NCBI GenBank assembly: GCA_005877965.1
Contig: VBNP01000130.1
Coordinates: forward strand, 1 to 11,323
Source of the DNA: Gammaproteobacteria bacterium
Lineage (GTDB): Bacteria > Pseudomonadota > Gammaproteobacteria > Steroidobacterales > Steroidobacteraceae
Reading direction: 5' to 3'
Length of the DNA: 11,323 nucleotides
Part shown: positions 1 through 5,957 of the stretch, piece by piece
Layout of the letters: each line of letters opens with the position of its first letter
Numbering within the stretch: the first letter of the stretch is position 1
The notes under the pieces: generated by a model
Told to the model about the DNA's origin: nothing
Database searches by the model: none
The model's input: only the letters and a program-made list of their open reading frames with translations
Translations under genes and position numbers: made by a program

Positions 1-267
1 GCAATCTGGCCCAACCTGCTCACCGACGAGCGCACAGTGCTCGGGCAGCAGTCGGCATATGGAATCGCCAACTTCTCCTTCGGCCTGGCTCGCGATACCT
101 ACGCGCTCGAGCTGCTCGTCAAGAACGTGTTCGACCGTCGGGGCAGCCAGTTCCGGTATGCCGAGTGCACCGAGCTCACGTGCGGCCCAATTGCCGTGTA
201 CGACAGCGTCACGCAGCCCAGACTGATCGGTCTGCAGTTCTCGCAGAGGTTCGGATCCGGCCGGTGA
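1..267 (+). CDS. TonB-dependent receptor, C-terminal end (partial)
   Basis: The reading frame is open from the first base and ends at TGA 265-267, giving 88 residues of a larger protein whose start lies left of the window. The sequence LLVKNVFDRR is the typical conserved strand near the C-terminus of TonB-dependent outer-membrane receptors, and the alternating polar/hydrophobic pattern after it (PRLIGLQFSQRF) fits the last beta-strand. Such receptors import siderophores, vitamins or oligosaccharides using TonB-ExbBD energy. The terminal aromatic Phe is followed by four more residues (GSGR), whereas many barrels end on the aromatic residue itself. The substrate cannot be told from this fragment. 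The family assignment is fairly secure; the role is inferred from the family. Confidence 0.8.
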   Translation, partial: AIWPNLLTDERTVLGQQSAYGIANFSFGLARDTYALELLVKNVFDRRGSQFRYAECTELTCGPIAVYDSVTQPRLIGLQFSQRFGSGR

Positions 268-348
268 GCGGGCCCTCGTAAGGGAGATGGGCTTCGCGGC
301 CCGATTCCGGCACAGTCAGGCTGCGCCGACAACGGCGCGCGTCCTTGC

Positions 349-352
349 GGAG
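349..352 (+). promoter_or_regulatory. Ribosome binding site for fsr (TTG start)
   Basis: GGAG lies 8 bases upstream of the TTG at 361. It matters because TTG is the only usual start codon in this frame after the preceding stop at 265-267. The next candidates, GTG 433 and ATG 466, would delete residues conserved in Fsr proteins. Confidence 0.55.
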
Positions 353-360
353 CAGCCCTT

Positions 361-1602
361 TTGAACGAATCCGCCCAAGCCCCAGCCGTTAGCACGGTCG
401 GCGCCGCCGGGCGCACGGCCTTCGGCATCCTCGTGGCCATCAGCTTCTGCCACCTGCTGAATGACATGATGCAGTCGCTGCTGCCGGCGCTGTATCCGAT
501 GCTGCGCAGCTCGTATCGCTTGAGCTTCACGCAGATCGGGCTCCTGACCTTCACCTTTCAATTCACCGCATCGCTCCTGCAGCCGCTGGTGGGGGCGTTC
601 GCCGACAAGAGCCCCCGCCCCTACTCCCTGGCGACCGGTATGGGGTTCACACTGGCGGGGCTGGTGCTGCTCGCCTTTGCCGACAGCTACGCGCTGCTGC
701 TGTTTGCGGCCGCGCTCATCGGCACCGGCTCGTCGGTGTTCCACCCCGAATCCTCGCGCGTGGCGCGCATGGCCTCGGGCGGCAAGCACGGCCTGGCGCA
801 GTCGGTATTCCAGGTCGGCGGCAACTTCGGTACCTCGGCGGGCCCGCTGCTCGCGGCCTTCATCGTGCTGCCACGCGGCCAGTCGAGCGTGGCATGGTTC
901 TCAATTGCGGCACTGCTCGGCATGGTGGTGCTCATCAATGTCGGGCACTGGTACAAGACGCACGGCATCACGCGCCTGGCGCGCGCGGCGGGATCGCAGG
1001 CGCCGGGCGCGCCGCGCCGTCACGTCGTCCTCGCCATCACGGTGCTGCTGGCGCTGGTGTTCTCGAAGTACGTCTACCTCGCGAGCGTCACCAGCTATTA
1101 CACCTTCTATCTCATCGACCATTTTCACGTTTCGGTACGCACCTCGCAGCTGCTGCTGTTCGTGTTCCTGGCCTCTGCGGCAGTGGGCGGCATGGCCGGC
1201 GGACCCCTGGGCGATCGGCTCGGCAGCAAGTACATCATCTGGGCCTCGATTCTGGGTGTTCTGCCCTTTACGCTGCTGCTGCCGCACGCGAACCTCTTCT
1301 GGACCTGTGTGCTCACCGTGCCGATCGGGCTCATCCTCGCCTCGGCGTTCCCGGCGATCGTGGTGTACGCGCAGGACCTGCTCCCGGGGCGCACCGGCAT
1401 GGTCGCGGGACTGTTCTTCGGGCTCGCCTTCGGCATGGGTAGCGTCGGCGCGGCGGTGCTCGGCAAAGTCGCCGACCACATCGGCATCGATTTCGTCTAC
1501 CAGCTGTGCGCCTTCCTGCCGCTGATCGGGCTGCTGGCCGCGCTTCTGCCCGACGTTCACAAGCAGCACACCCCCGGGCGGGTTGATAGGCTGGCGGCGT
1601 GA
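361..1602 (+). CDS. fsr: Fsr-type fosmidomycin resistance MFS exporter
   Basis: This 413-residue protein is a major facilitator superfamily transporter very close in sequence to E. coli Fsr, the fosmidomycin resistance protein. It should lie in the inner membrane with 12 transmembrane segments and act as a proton-driven exporter. Diagnostic stretches are FGILVAISFCHLLNDMMQS (residues 21-39), GTGSSVFHPESSRVARMASG (121-140) directly followed by GKHGLAQSVFQVGGNFG, and VYAQDLLPGRTGMVAGLFFG in the second half. The polar central loop lies around residues 198-222. Length matches the family (about 400). Translation starts at TTG 361, with GGAG 8 bases upstream; no other start precedes the conserved N-terminus. 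The stop codon overlaps the GTG of the next gene by 4 bases, so the two are probably translationally coupled. The natural substrate is unknown; fosmidomycin export is the property known for E. coli Fsr. Confidence 0.93.
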   Translation: MNESAQAPAVSTVGAAGRTAFGILVAISFCHLLNDMMQSLLPALYPMLRSSYRLSFTQIGLLTFTFQFTASLLQPLVGAFADKSPRPYSLATGMGFTLAGLVLLAFADSYALLLFAAALIGTGSSVFHPESSRVARMASGGKHGLAQSVFQVGGNFGTSAGPLLAAFIVLPRGQSSVAWFSIAALLGMVVLINVGHWYKTHGITRLARAAGSQAPGAPRRHVVLAITVLLALVFSKYVYLASVTSYYTFYLIDHFHVSVRTSQLLLFVFLASAAVGGMAGGPLGDRLGSKYIIWASILGVLPFTLLLPHANLFWTCVLTVPIGLILASAFPAIVVYAQDLLPGRTGMVAGLFFGLAFGMGSVGAAVLGKVADHIGIDFVYQLCAFLPLIGLLAALLPDVHKQHTPGRVDRLAA

Positions 1603-2078
1603 AGCTGCTGTCGCGAACCCTGCTGGATGAGCTCGCCGCGAAGGCGGCGTCGAGTCCGCGCGCCCGCGCCCATCACAACATCCACGCCACAGCCGCGGAT
1701 CCGGTGCAGCGCTTCCTCGTGGTGGCTTGCGGCGACTCGTACTTCCGGCCGCATCGGCACAGGACCCGCTCGGAGCTTGCGGTGATCGTGCGCGGGCGCG
1801 TGGACGTCCTCACCTTCGACGAGCGCGGCCGCGTGACGGCGCGCTACGGCGTCGGCGACGGCACGGACAGCATGGGGTACGAGACGTCCCAGGGCGCCTG
1901 GCACACCGTGGTGCCGGGTGCCGGCGGCGGTGCGTTCCTCGAGATCAAGGAGGGTCCGTACGATCCGGCCACGGCGGCCGAATTCGCTCCCTGGGCGCCC
2001 GCCGAGGGTCACGCGTCGGTGCCGAAGTTCCTCGAGTGGCTGCGCGGTGCGCAGCCCGGAGACACGCCGCCGGCCTGA
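1599..2078 (+). CDS. WbuC family cupin-fold metalloprotein
   Basis: This 159-residue protein matches the WbuC family of small cupins, named after a gene in an E. coli O-antigen cluster; the biochemical function is not established. Cupin motif 1 is visible as PHRHRTRSEL (residues 51-60), offering His52, His54 and Glu59 as metal ligands. Motif 2 contains WHT (His102), followed by FLEIKEGPYDP and FAPWAP, both strong family signatures. The start is GTG 1599, embedded in the fsr stop as GTGA. Upstream sequence is only weakly Shine-Dalgarno-like, so expression probably depends on translational coupling with fsr. No signal peptide is seen, so it should be cytoplasmic. The family call is strong. A role linked to the exporter is only inferred from the overlap. 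Confidence 0.88.
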   Translation: MKLLSRTLLDELAAKAASSPRARAHHNIHATAADPVQRFLVVACGDSYFRPHRHRTRSELAVIVRGRVDVLTFDERGRVTARYGVGDGTDSMGYETSQGAWHTVVPGAGGGAFLEIKEGPYDPATAAEFAPWAPAEGHASVPKFLEWLRGAQPGDTPPA

Positions 2079-2086
2079 CGCGGCCG
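2071..2086. repeat. Short GC hairpin at convergent gene junction
   Basis: CGGCC and GGCCG flank a 6-base loop at the end of the cupin gene, between two convergent genes separated by only 19 bases. No T-tract follows on either strand, so it is at best a weak terminator. Confidence 0.25.
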
Positions 2087-2097
2087 TGGCGCGCGCC

Positions 2098-2943
2098 TCA
2101 CGCGGCGTTGCGTGCCAGCGCCTGCTGCCGCAGGTACCCGTCCAGCTCGTCTCCCTTCAGCAGGGTCTCGACATAGCTGAAGGTCCCGACTTGCTTCGCT
2201 TCGCGCGCCGCAACAAATACGGCGGTGATCGCGGCGCGATAGAGCGAGGTGGACAGGCTCACTCGCCTCACGCCGGCGGCCGCAAGATCGGCGAGCGCGA
2301 ACGATCTGCCGCGTATCCCGACCATGAAGTTGACCGGCTTCGCGAGTGCGCTGCACACGATGCGCACCGCGGCCAGGTCGGGCAACCCCGGTGCGAACAG
2401 CACGTCGGCACCGGCGCGCTCGAAAGCCTGCAGGCGACGCACGGTGTCGTCCAGGTCAGGCTTGTCGTGCAGGAAGTTCTCGGCGCGCGCGGTGAGGGTG
2501 AACGGGAACGGCAGACGATGCGCCGCCTCCGCCGCGGCCGCCACGCGCTCCACCGCCTGTCCCAGCGCGTAGATCGGCGCGCGCGGATCGCCGCTGGCAT
2601 CCTCGATCGAGCCGCCCACGAGGCCGGCCGCGGCGGCCAGGCGGATGGTTTCCGCCGCCGTCTCGGGTGAGTCGCCGAAGCCGTTCTCCAGATCGGCGGC
2701 CACGGGATGCGCGCTTACCGCCACGATCAGGCGCGCGTGCGCCAGCGCCTCCTCACGCGTGATCTCGCCGTCGAGCTTGCCCAGCGTCGCCGCGCACGCG
2801 GCGCTCGAGGTCGCGAGCGCCTCGAATCCGAGTCCCGCCATGACGCTCGCCGAGCCGCCATCCCAGACGTTGGGAATCACGAAGATGCCGGGAGACTCGT
2901 GCAGCGCCTGGAAGCGCATCGCCTTGTCGCGTTGGCTCAGCAT
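2098..2943 (-). CDS. Isocitrate lyase/PEP mutase superfamily protein
   Basis: This 281-residue TIM-barrel enzyme belongs to the isocitrate lyase/phosphoenolpyruvate mutase superfamily (PEP mutase-like group), whose members make or break C-C or C-P bonds of oxo- or hydroxy-acids with Mg2+. Visible signatures are IPNVWDGGSA (residues 23-32), DLENGFGD (84-91, the Mg-site segment), GGSIEDA (110-116) and TARAEN (151-156). The KKCGH-type catalytic cysteine motif of true isocitrate and methylisocitrate lyases is absent; the corresponding region reads GKLDGEIT. Those two activities are therefore unlikely, and an oxaloacetate decarboxylase-like or other reaction is possible. I chose ATG 2943 because AGGAG at 2952-2956 sits 8 bases upstream; an in-frame GTG at 2950-2952 overlaps that site. 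The gene is divergent from the GH17-like gene and convergent with the cupin gene. The substrate is unknown. Confidence 0.85.
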   Translation of the reverse strand: MLSQRDKAMRFQALHESPGIFVIPNVWDGGSASVMAGLGFEALATSSAACAATLGKLDGEITREEALAHARLIVAVSAHPVAADLENGFGDSPETAAETIRLAAAAGLVGGSIEDASGDPRAPIYALGQAVERVAAAAEAAHRLPFPFTLTARAENFLHDKPDLDDTVRRLQAFERAGADVLFAPGLPDLAAVRIVCSALAKPVNFMVGIRGRSFALADLAAAGVRRVSLSTSLYRAAITAVFVAAREAKQVGTFSYVETLLKGDELDGYLRQQALARNAA

Positions 2944-2951
2944 GACCCTCA

Positions 2952-2956
2952 CTCCT
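2952..2956 (-). promoter_or_regulatory. Ribosome binding site deciding start at 2943
   Basis: On the minus strand, AGGAG is followed by 8 bases and then ATG 2943. The alternative GTG start overlaps this site, so the shorter 281-residue protein is preferred. Confidence 0.6.
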
Positions 2957-3024
2957 CAAAGAGCGCCGGTCGCCGCGCCGGCGCCAGCGTACACTCTGTC
3001 ACAATCGCACACTATCGGCCACAC

Positions 3025-3029
3025 GGAAG
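3025..3029 (+). promoter_or_regulatory. Ribosome binding site for GH17-like gene
   Basis: GGAAG lies 7 bases upstream of GTG 3037. It fixes the start immediately before a signal peptide, although the frame stays open much further upstream (into the antisense of the divergent gene). Confidence 0.5.
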
Positions 3030-3036
3030 CCAGCCC

Positions 3037-4029
3037 GTGATCCGCCTCATCGCCCTCGCCCTGGCCATCGGCGTGGCCGCGGACGCCGCAGCGAGCGCCG
3101 CCGCGCCGGCTGTCTGCAACCACCGCCCCGCTGCCGCCGCCGCCCTGGCGCGTCTGCGCGAGGCGCTGGCGCACGGGCGCTTCGTGGCCTATCAACCGAC
3201 CTCGCTCCAGGTGACCAACGGCCGCGTCACGGCGGCTGATCCCGCAAGTATCCGCGCGGATCTCGCGGTCCTGCGGCCGCGGTTCGATTCGCTCGTCACT
3301 TACGAGGCGCTGCACGGCGCCGAGAACATCCCGTCCATCGCGGCGTCCCTGAAGTTTCGCGCGCTCATCATCGGGGTGTGGAACCCGCTCGATGACGCGG
3401 AGGTCAGCGCCGCAATCGACGCCGCGCATCACTATCCGCGCCTCGTGGCCGGGGTGTCCCTCGGCAACGAGCGGCTGTTCAGCGGGCGCAGCGATTTCGC
3501 CGGCCTCATGGCCGTGATTGCGCGCGTGCGCGCCAGACTGCCGCACACGCCGCTGTCCACCAGCGAGCCGTTTCACATGTACTACCCGCAGTCGGCCGCT
3601 GAGCTGCTCGGAGAGCTCGATTTTCTCCTGGCGAACGTGCATCCCATCTTCCAGCCGTGGTTCCGTGATGCGCCCGAGGGCGCCGGCGCGCAGCTAGTGG
3701 TCAACGTGGTTGCAAGGCTCGCACAGAGTTACTGCGGGCCCATCCTGGTGAAGGAGACCGGCGTGCCGACCGCACCGGCGAGCGGCGGCTTCACCGATGC
3801 CCGCCAGGCATCCTTCTACCGCGAGCTGCGCCAGCGATTCCCCGCAACCAACGCCCGCGCGTTCGCGTACTTCGCCGCGTTCGATGCCCCGTGGCGCAGC
3901 GAGGATGCGAGTCCGGTGCCCGGCCCGCACCCCGAGGAGGCACACTGGGGGCTGTACGACGCCGCGCGCCGCGCGAAGCCTGCGGCCCGCGAGCTCCGGT
4001 TGCTCACTTCACCGCCATCTCCACCGTGA
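3037..4029 (+). CDS. Secreted GH17-like beta-glucanase (exo-beta-1,3-glucanase type)
   Basis: This 330-residue protein resembles glycoside hydrolase family 17, the beta-1,3-glucanase/transglucosidase TIM barrels. An N-terminal signal peptide (hydrophobic residues 3-20, Ala-rich cleavage region near 22-24) predicts export to the periplasm or beyond. Family landmarks are VAYQPTSLQ (50-58), SLGNE (141-145) with Glu145 as the expected acid/base, LANVHPIFQPW (198-208), VKETGVPT (238-245) with Glu240 as the expected nucleophile, and HWGLYD (303-308). Both catalytic acids of the family are therefore present. The start is GTG 3037, with GGAAG 7 bases upstream. It seems to be a single-gene unit, divergent from the PEP mutase-like gene and convergent with the His-tailed gene. 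The Pro/Ser C-terminal tail looks non-homologous. The exact glucan and exo/endo mode are not readable. Confidence 0.78.
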   Translation: MIRLIALALAIGVAADAAASAAAPAVCNHRPAAAAALARLREALAHGRFVAYQPTSLQVTNGRVTAADPASIRADLAVLRPRFDSLVTYEALHGAENIPSIAASLKFRALIIGVWNPLDDAEVSAAIDAAHHYPRLVAGVSLGNERLFSGRSDFAGLMAVIARVRARLPHTPLSTSEPFHMYYPQSAAELLGELDFLLANVHPIFQPWFRDAPEGAGAQLVVNVVARLAQSYCGPILVKETGVPTAPASGGFTDARQASFYRELRQRFPATNARAFAYFAAFDAPWRSEDASPVPGPHPEEAHWGLYDAARRAKPAARELRLLTSPPSPP

Positions 4030-4048
4030 CCTTGTCGCCGGTGTGGGG

Positions 4049-4065
4049 GCCGCCGCGCCGGCGGC
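4049..4065 (+). terminator. Candidate hairpin terminator after GH17-like gene
   Basis: GCCGCC and GGCGGC form a 6-bp stem with a 5-base loop in the 40-base gap between two convergent genes. On the plus strand it is followed by the weak T-rich run TGCTTT. On the minus strand there is no T-run, so it would serve mainly the glycosidase gene. Confidence 0.35.
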
Positions 4066-4069
4066 TGCT

Positions 4070-4516
4070 TTAGTCGTCGTGATGTCCGTGGCCGTGGTCA
4101 TCGCCGCGCTCATCGTCGCGGTCTCCATGGTCCTTATGGTGACCATGCCCGTGCTCCTGGCGGCGCTCGGGACGATAGCCGGGCTCGTACTCCGCGGATC
4201 GCACGAAATACACCGGCCGGTTGCAGGCGTTGTACTCGTGGCAGTGCTTACGCCAGTGCTTGGCATGGCCCGGCGGCACGTGCAGATAGAGCGGCTGCAG
4301 CGGCACCGGCTCGGCCACCACCACCGGCACCGCGACGACCGGCTGCGCGTACACCAGCGGCGGTGGCGCCCGGTTACCCAGCACTACCCGGCCATACACA
4401 CCGGGAACGATCTCACCGGTGATCGTCGCATTGATACTCACATTCTGCGCACGCGCCAGGGGCACGACCGCCACCAGGGCGAGAGCCGATTGCAATACGA
4501 AAGGGATCGCTCTCAT
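4070..4516 (-). CDS. Small exported protein with His/Asp-rich C-terminal tail
   Basis: This 148-residue protein has a signal peptide (MRAIPFVLQ..., cleavage expected after ARA at 21-23). The mature part begins with VSINATITGEIVPGVYGRV, then a Pro/Val-rich stretch (residues 50-76). A core with LHVPPGHAKHW (78-88), two cysteines (92 and 98, possibly disulfide-bonded) and RPVYFVRSAEYEPGYRP (100-116) follows. The last 28 residues are a charged tail with nine histidines and many Asp/Glu, which could bind Zn, Ni or Cu. Similar short exported proteins with this core occur in beta- and gammaproteobacteria, but I know no assigned function. The start is ATG 4516, with GGAGG 7 bases upstream and a plausible promoter at 4560-4588. 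The protein call is sound; metal binding is inferred from composition only. Confidence 0.75.
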   Translation of the reverse strand: MRAIPFVLQSALALVAVVPLARAQNVSINATITGEIVPGVYGRVVLGNRAPPPLVYAQPVVAVPVVVAEPVPLQPLYLHVPPGHAKHWRKHCHEYNACNRPVYFVRSAEYEPGYRPERRQEHGHGHHKDHGDRDDERGDDHGHGHHDD

Positions 4517-4523
4517 AAGTACT

Positions 4524-4528
4524 CCTCC
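4524..4528 (-). promoter_or_regulatory. Strong ribosome binding site for His-tailed protein
   Basis: GGAGG on the minus strand lies 7 bases before ATG 4516, one of the best Shine-Dalgarno matches in the window. It selects this start over longer in-frame readings reaching about 4627, which would also spoil the signal peptide. Confidence 0.65.
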
Positions 4529-4559
4529 GGACGACTCACCGTTCGCCCACACGGCGCGC

Positions 4560-4588
4560 ACTATGCCAAGGGGTGGAGCGCATGACAC
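4560..4588 (-). promoter_or_regulatory. Candidate sigma-70 promoter for His-tailed protein
   Basis: On the minus strand, GTGTCA (4 of 6 matches to TTGACA) and CATAGT (4 of 6 to TATAAT) are separated by 17 bases, placing transcription start about 35-40 bases before ATG 4516. The match is moderate and was found by eye. Confidence 0.35.
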
Positions 4589-4633
4589 TCGCCCGGCCCT
4601 GAACGCACCGTGAACTGTGACGCGCATCGCACT

Positions 4634-5305
4634 CTACAGCGGCTCGATCAGGCTCGCATCGTTCGGCAGCTTCGGGCTGTTCACGCGGCGACTCACCTTC
4701 CAGGCCATCATGAGCTCCTGCGGGTAGCTCTTGAGCGTCGCAAACGCGTCGCGCAGCGCCCCGCACAGCCAGGCCTCGTGGTCGCTTTCAGCGAGGATCG
4801 CCGGCATGCGTTGCTTCGCGTTGTGAACTTCGGCCAGCAGCGGGTTGGCAGGCACCGTGATCAGCGTGCAGGAGAAGACGTACGACCCGTCCTCCCGCCG
4901 CGAGCGATCCCACAGCCCGGCGACGCCGAACACCTCGCGCTCGGCGAGCCGCACGAAAAAGGGATCGCGCGTACCGTCCTCGTTCACGTGCGGCTCGTAG
5001 AAGCCGCCCATGACCAGAATGCATCGTTGACCGCGATGCCACGGATCCCGGTAACTCGGAGCGCTCGCGATGCGCTCCACTCTGGCGTTGATGGTGGACG
5101 CTTTGAGCGGCACGCCGTAGGCCCAGTACGGGATCAGGCCCCAGCGCATCATCGCCGCTTCAGGCTCGCCGGACTCTGCCACGGCGACCGGAACCTGCTC
5201 GGTCGGCAGCACCCGGTAGCTCAGCGGATACTCCCAGCGCCCGCGCCGGATCCCCATGGCCCGCTCGGCCTTGGCGGCTTGCGCAAGGATGTACTTGCCG
5301 CACAT
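4634..5305 (-). CDS. SRAP domain protein (YedK/HMCES family abasic-site protein)
   Basis: This 223-residue protein is an SOS response-associated peptidase (SRAP) family member. The known members, E. coli YedK and human HMCES, attach covalently to abasic sites in single-stranded DNA through the N-terminal cysteine. The sequence begins Met-Cys-Gly-Lys-Tyr, so removal of Met would expose the catalytic Cys2; this fixes ATG 5305 as start even though the frame is open further upstream. Other expected active-site elements are STINARVE (70-77, Asn73), GGFYEPH (100-106, Glu104) and VHNAKQRMPAIL (160-171, His161). The GFYEPH and HNxKxRMP forms differ from the GFYEW and HxRMP forms of YedK and look like a recognised SRAP subgroup. 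It is divergent from the Cys-rich gene at 5384. No LexA box of the CTGT-N8-ACAG type was found nearby. Confidence 0.92.
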   Translation of the reverse strand: MCGKYILAQAAKAERAMGIRRGRWEYPLSYRVLPTEQVPVAVAESGEPEAAMMRWGLIPYWAYGVPLKASTINARVERIASAPSYRDPWHRGQRCILVMGGFYEPHVNEDGTRDPFFVRLAEREVFGVAGLWDRSRREDGSYVFSCTLITVPANPLLAEVHNAKQRMPAILAESDHEAWLCGALRDAFATLKSYPQELMMAWKVSRRVNSPKLPNDASLIEPL

Positions 5306-5383
5306 GGACTTGGCCCCGGACAGTATGGTGAGTACTCTAGCACTGTGTGGACGGGCGCCGGCGGCGTTGCCCACACTCGCGCC

Positions 5384-5635
5384 ATGCTCCCATGGAATTC
5401 GGTCGAGAGGCTGCGCGATCACTTCGGCGATTACGTGATCGTCGTCACTTGCCGCAGTTGCCGGCACTCACGCGAGATGACGCCCGCCTTTCTCGCGCGT
5501 CATTGCCGCTGCGGCTGGGATGAGCCGCTCGCCAACATCATCGCGAGATTCAGGTGCCGCTGCGGCAAGAAGCTGGTCGACGTGCAGCTCGGGTTCAACC
5601 GCAAACCGCGCGGCTGGGTGAAGAACCCATCCTGA
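5384..5635 (+). CDS. Small Cys-rich, possibly zinc-binding conserved hypothetical protein
   Basis: This protein of about 83 residues opens with NSVERLRDHFGDYVIVVTC. It carries three cysteine pairs: CRSC (residues 23-26), CRC followed by GW (42-44), and CRC followed by GKK (58-60). The end, FNRKPRGWVKNPS, is basic. The pairs could bind one or two zinc ions. It resembles short uncharacterised proteobacterial proteins; I cannot assign a function. ATG 5384 has no clear Shine-Dalgarno sequence, and an in-frame GTG at 5345 would add 13 residues without similarity, so the start is uncertain. The gene is divergent from the SRAP gene with 78 bases between them, so they may share a promoter region. Coding reality is supported by the conserved-looking Cys pattern and by a position between, not inside, other genes. 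Confidence 0.68.
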   Translation: MLPWNSVERLRDHFGDYVIVVTCRSCRHSREMTPAFLARHCRCGWDEPLANIIARFRCRCGKKLVDVQLGFNRKPRGWVKNPS

Positions 5636-5663
5636 TCCTCTCGAGGTACCGCGCTTCAGAACA

Positions 5664-5957
5664 TCACAAGGGGCGAGCTTCAGGATTCGGGGATGATTTC
5701 ATGGCGGCCGCGGCCCGGCGCTGCATCTCCTCCGGTGGCACATCCTCCACGTGCGTGGCGACGGTCCAGACGTGACCGAACGGATCTTCCAGCGTACCCG
5801 AGCGGTCGCCGTAGAACTGATCCGCCACCGGCCGCTGCGCCTTCGCCCCGGCCTTGAGGGCGCGCTCGAACACGGCGTCCACATCCTCCAGATACAGCCA
5901 AGTTAATGACGCGCGCGTTGCGGTGACATCCGTCCAGCGCTCAGGCGGCGCCGGCAC
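5664..5957 (-). pseudogene. 5'-truncated VOC (glyoxalase/bleomycin resistance-like) gene remnant
   Basis: From about 5909 down to the TGA at 5664-5666 the minus strand encodes the C-terminal half of a PhnB-like VOC-superfamily protein. It starts at WLYLEDVDAVFERALKAG, continues through DQFYGDRSGTLEDPFGHVW and ends in VEDVPPEEMQRR plus a short tail. Full proteins of this type have about 140-160 residues with two beta-alpha-beta-beta-beta modules. Here only the second module remains, and roughly 70 N-terminal residues are missing. Reading upstream in this frame runs into the antepenultimate codons of the permease gene (overlap 5941-5957) with no similarity. A GTG/ATG-initiated 97-residue product is formally possible but unlikely to be a working enzyme. 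I see no second fragment elsewhere in the window, so this looks like a deletion rather than a frameshift. Confidence 0.72.

Noticed and set aside
273..284. CCCT-CGTA-AGGG hairpin after the TonB receptor gene as terminator
   Set aside because: The stem is 4 bp and is followed by purines, not a T-run.
2707..3036. Open frame extending the glycosidase gene upstream to 2707
   Set aside because: It is antisense to the PEP mutase-like gene, shows no similarity, and would bury the signal peptide. GTG 3037 has a Shine-Dalgarno sequence at the correct distance.
5321..5347. ACAG...CTGT-like elements upstream of the SRAP gene as a LexA box
   Set aside because: The half-sites are in the wrong order and spacing for CTGT-N8-ACAG, so SOS control is not supported by what I can see.
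4610..5383. Long plus-strand frame continuous with the Cys-rich protein
   Set aside because: It lies antisense to the SRAP gene, which has clear active-site motifs. The extension is His/Arg-rich antisense translation without recognisable domains.
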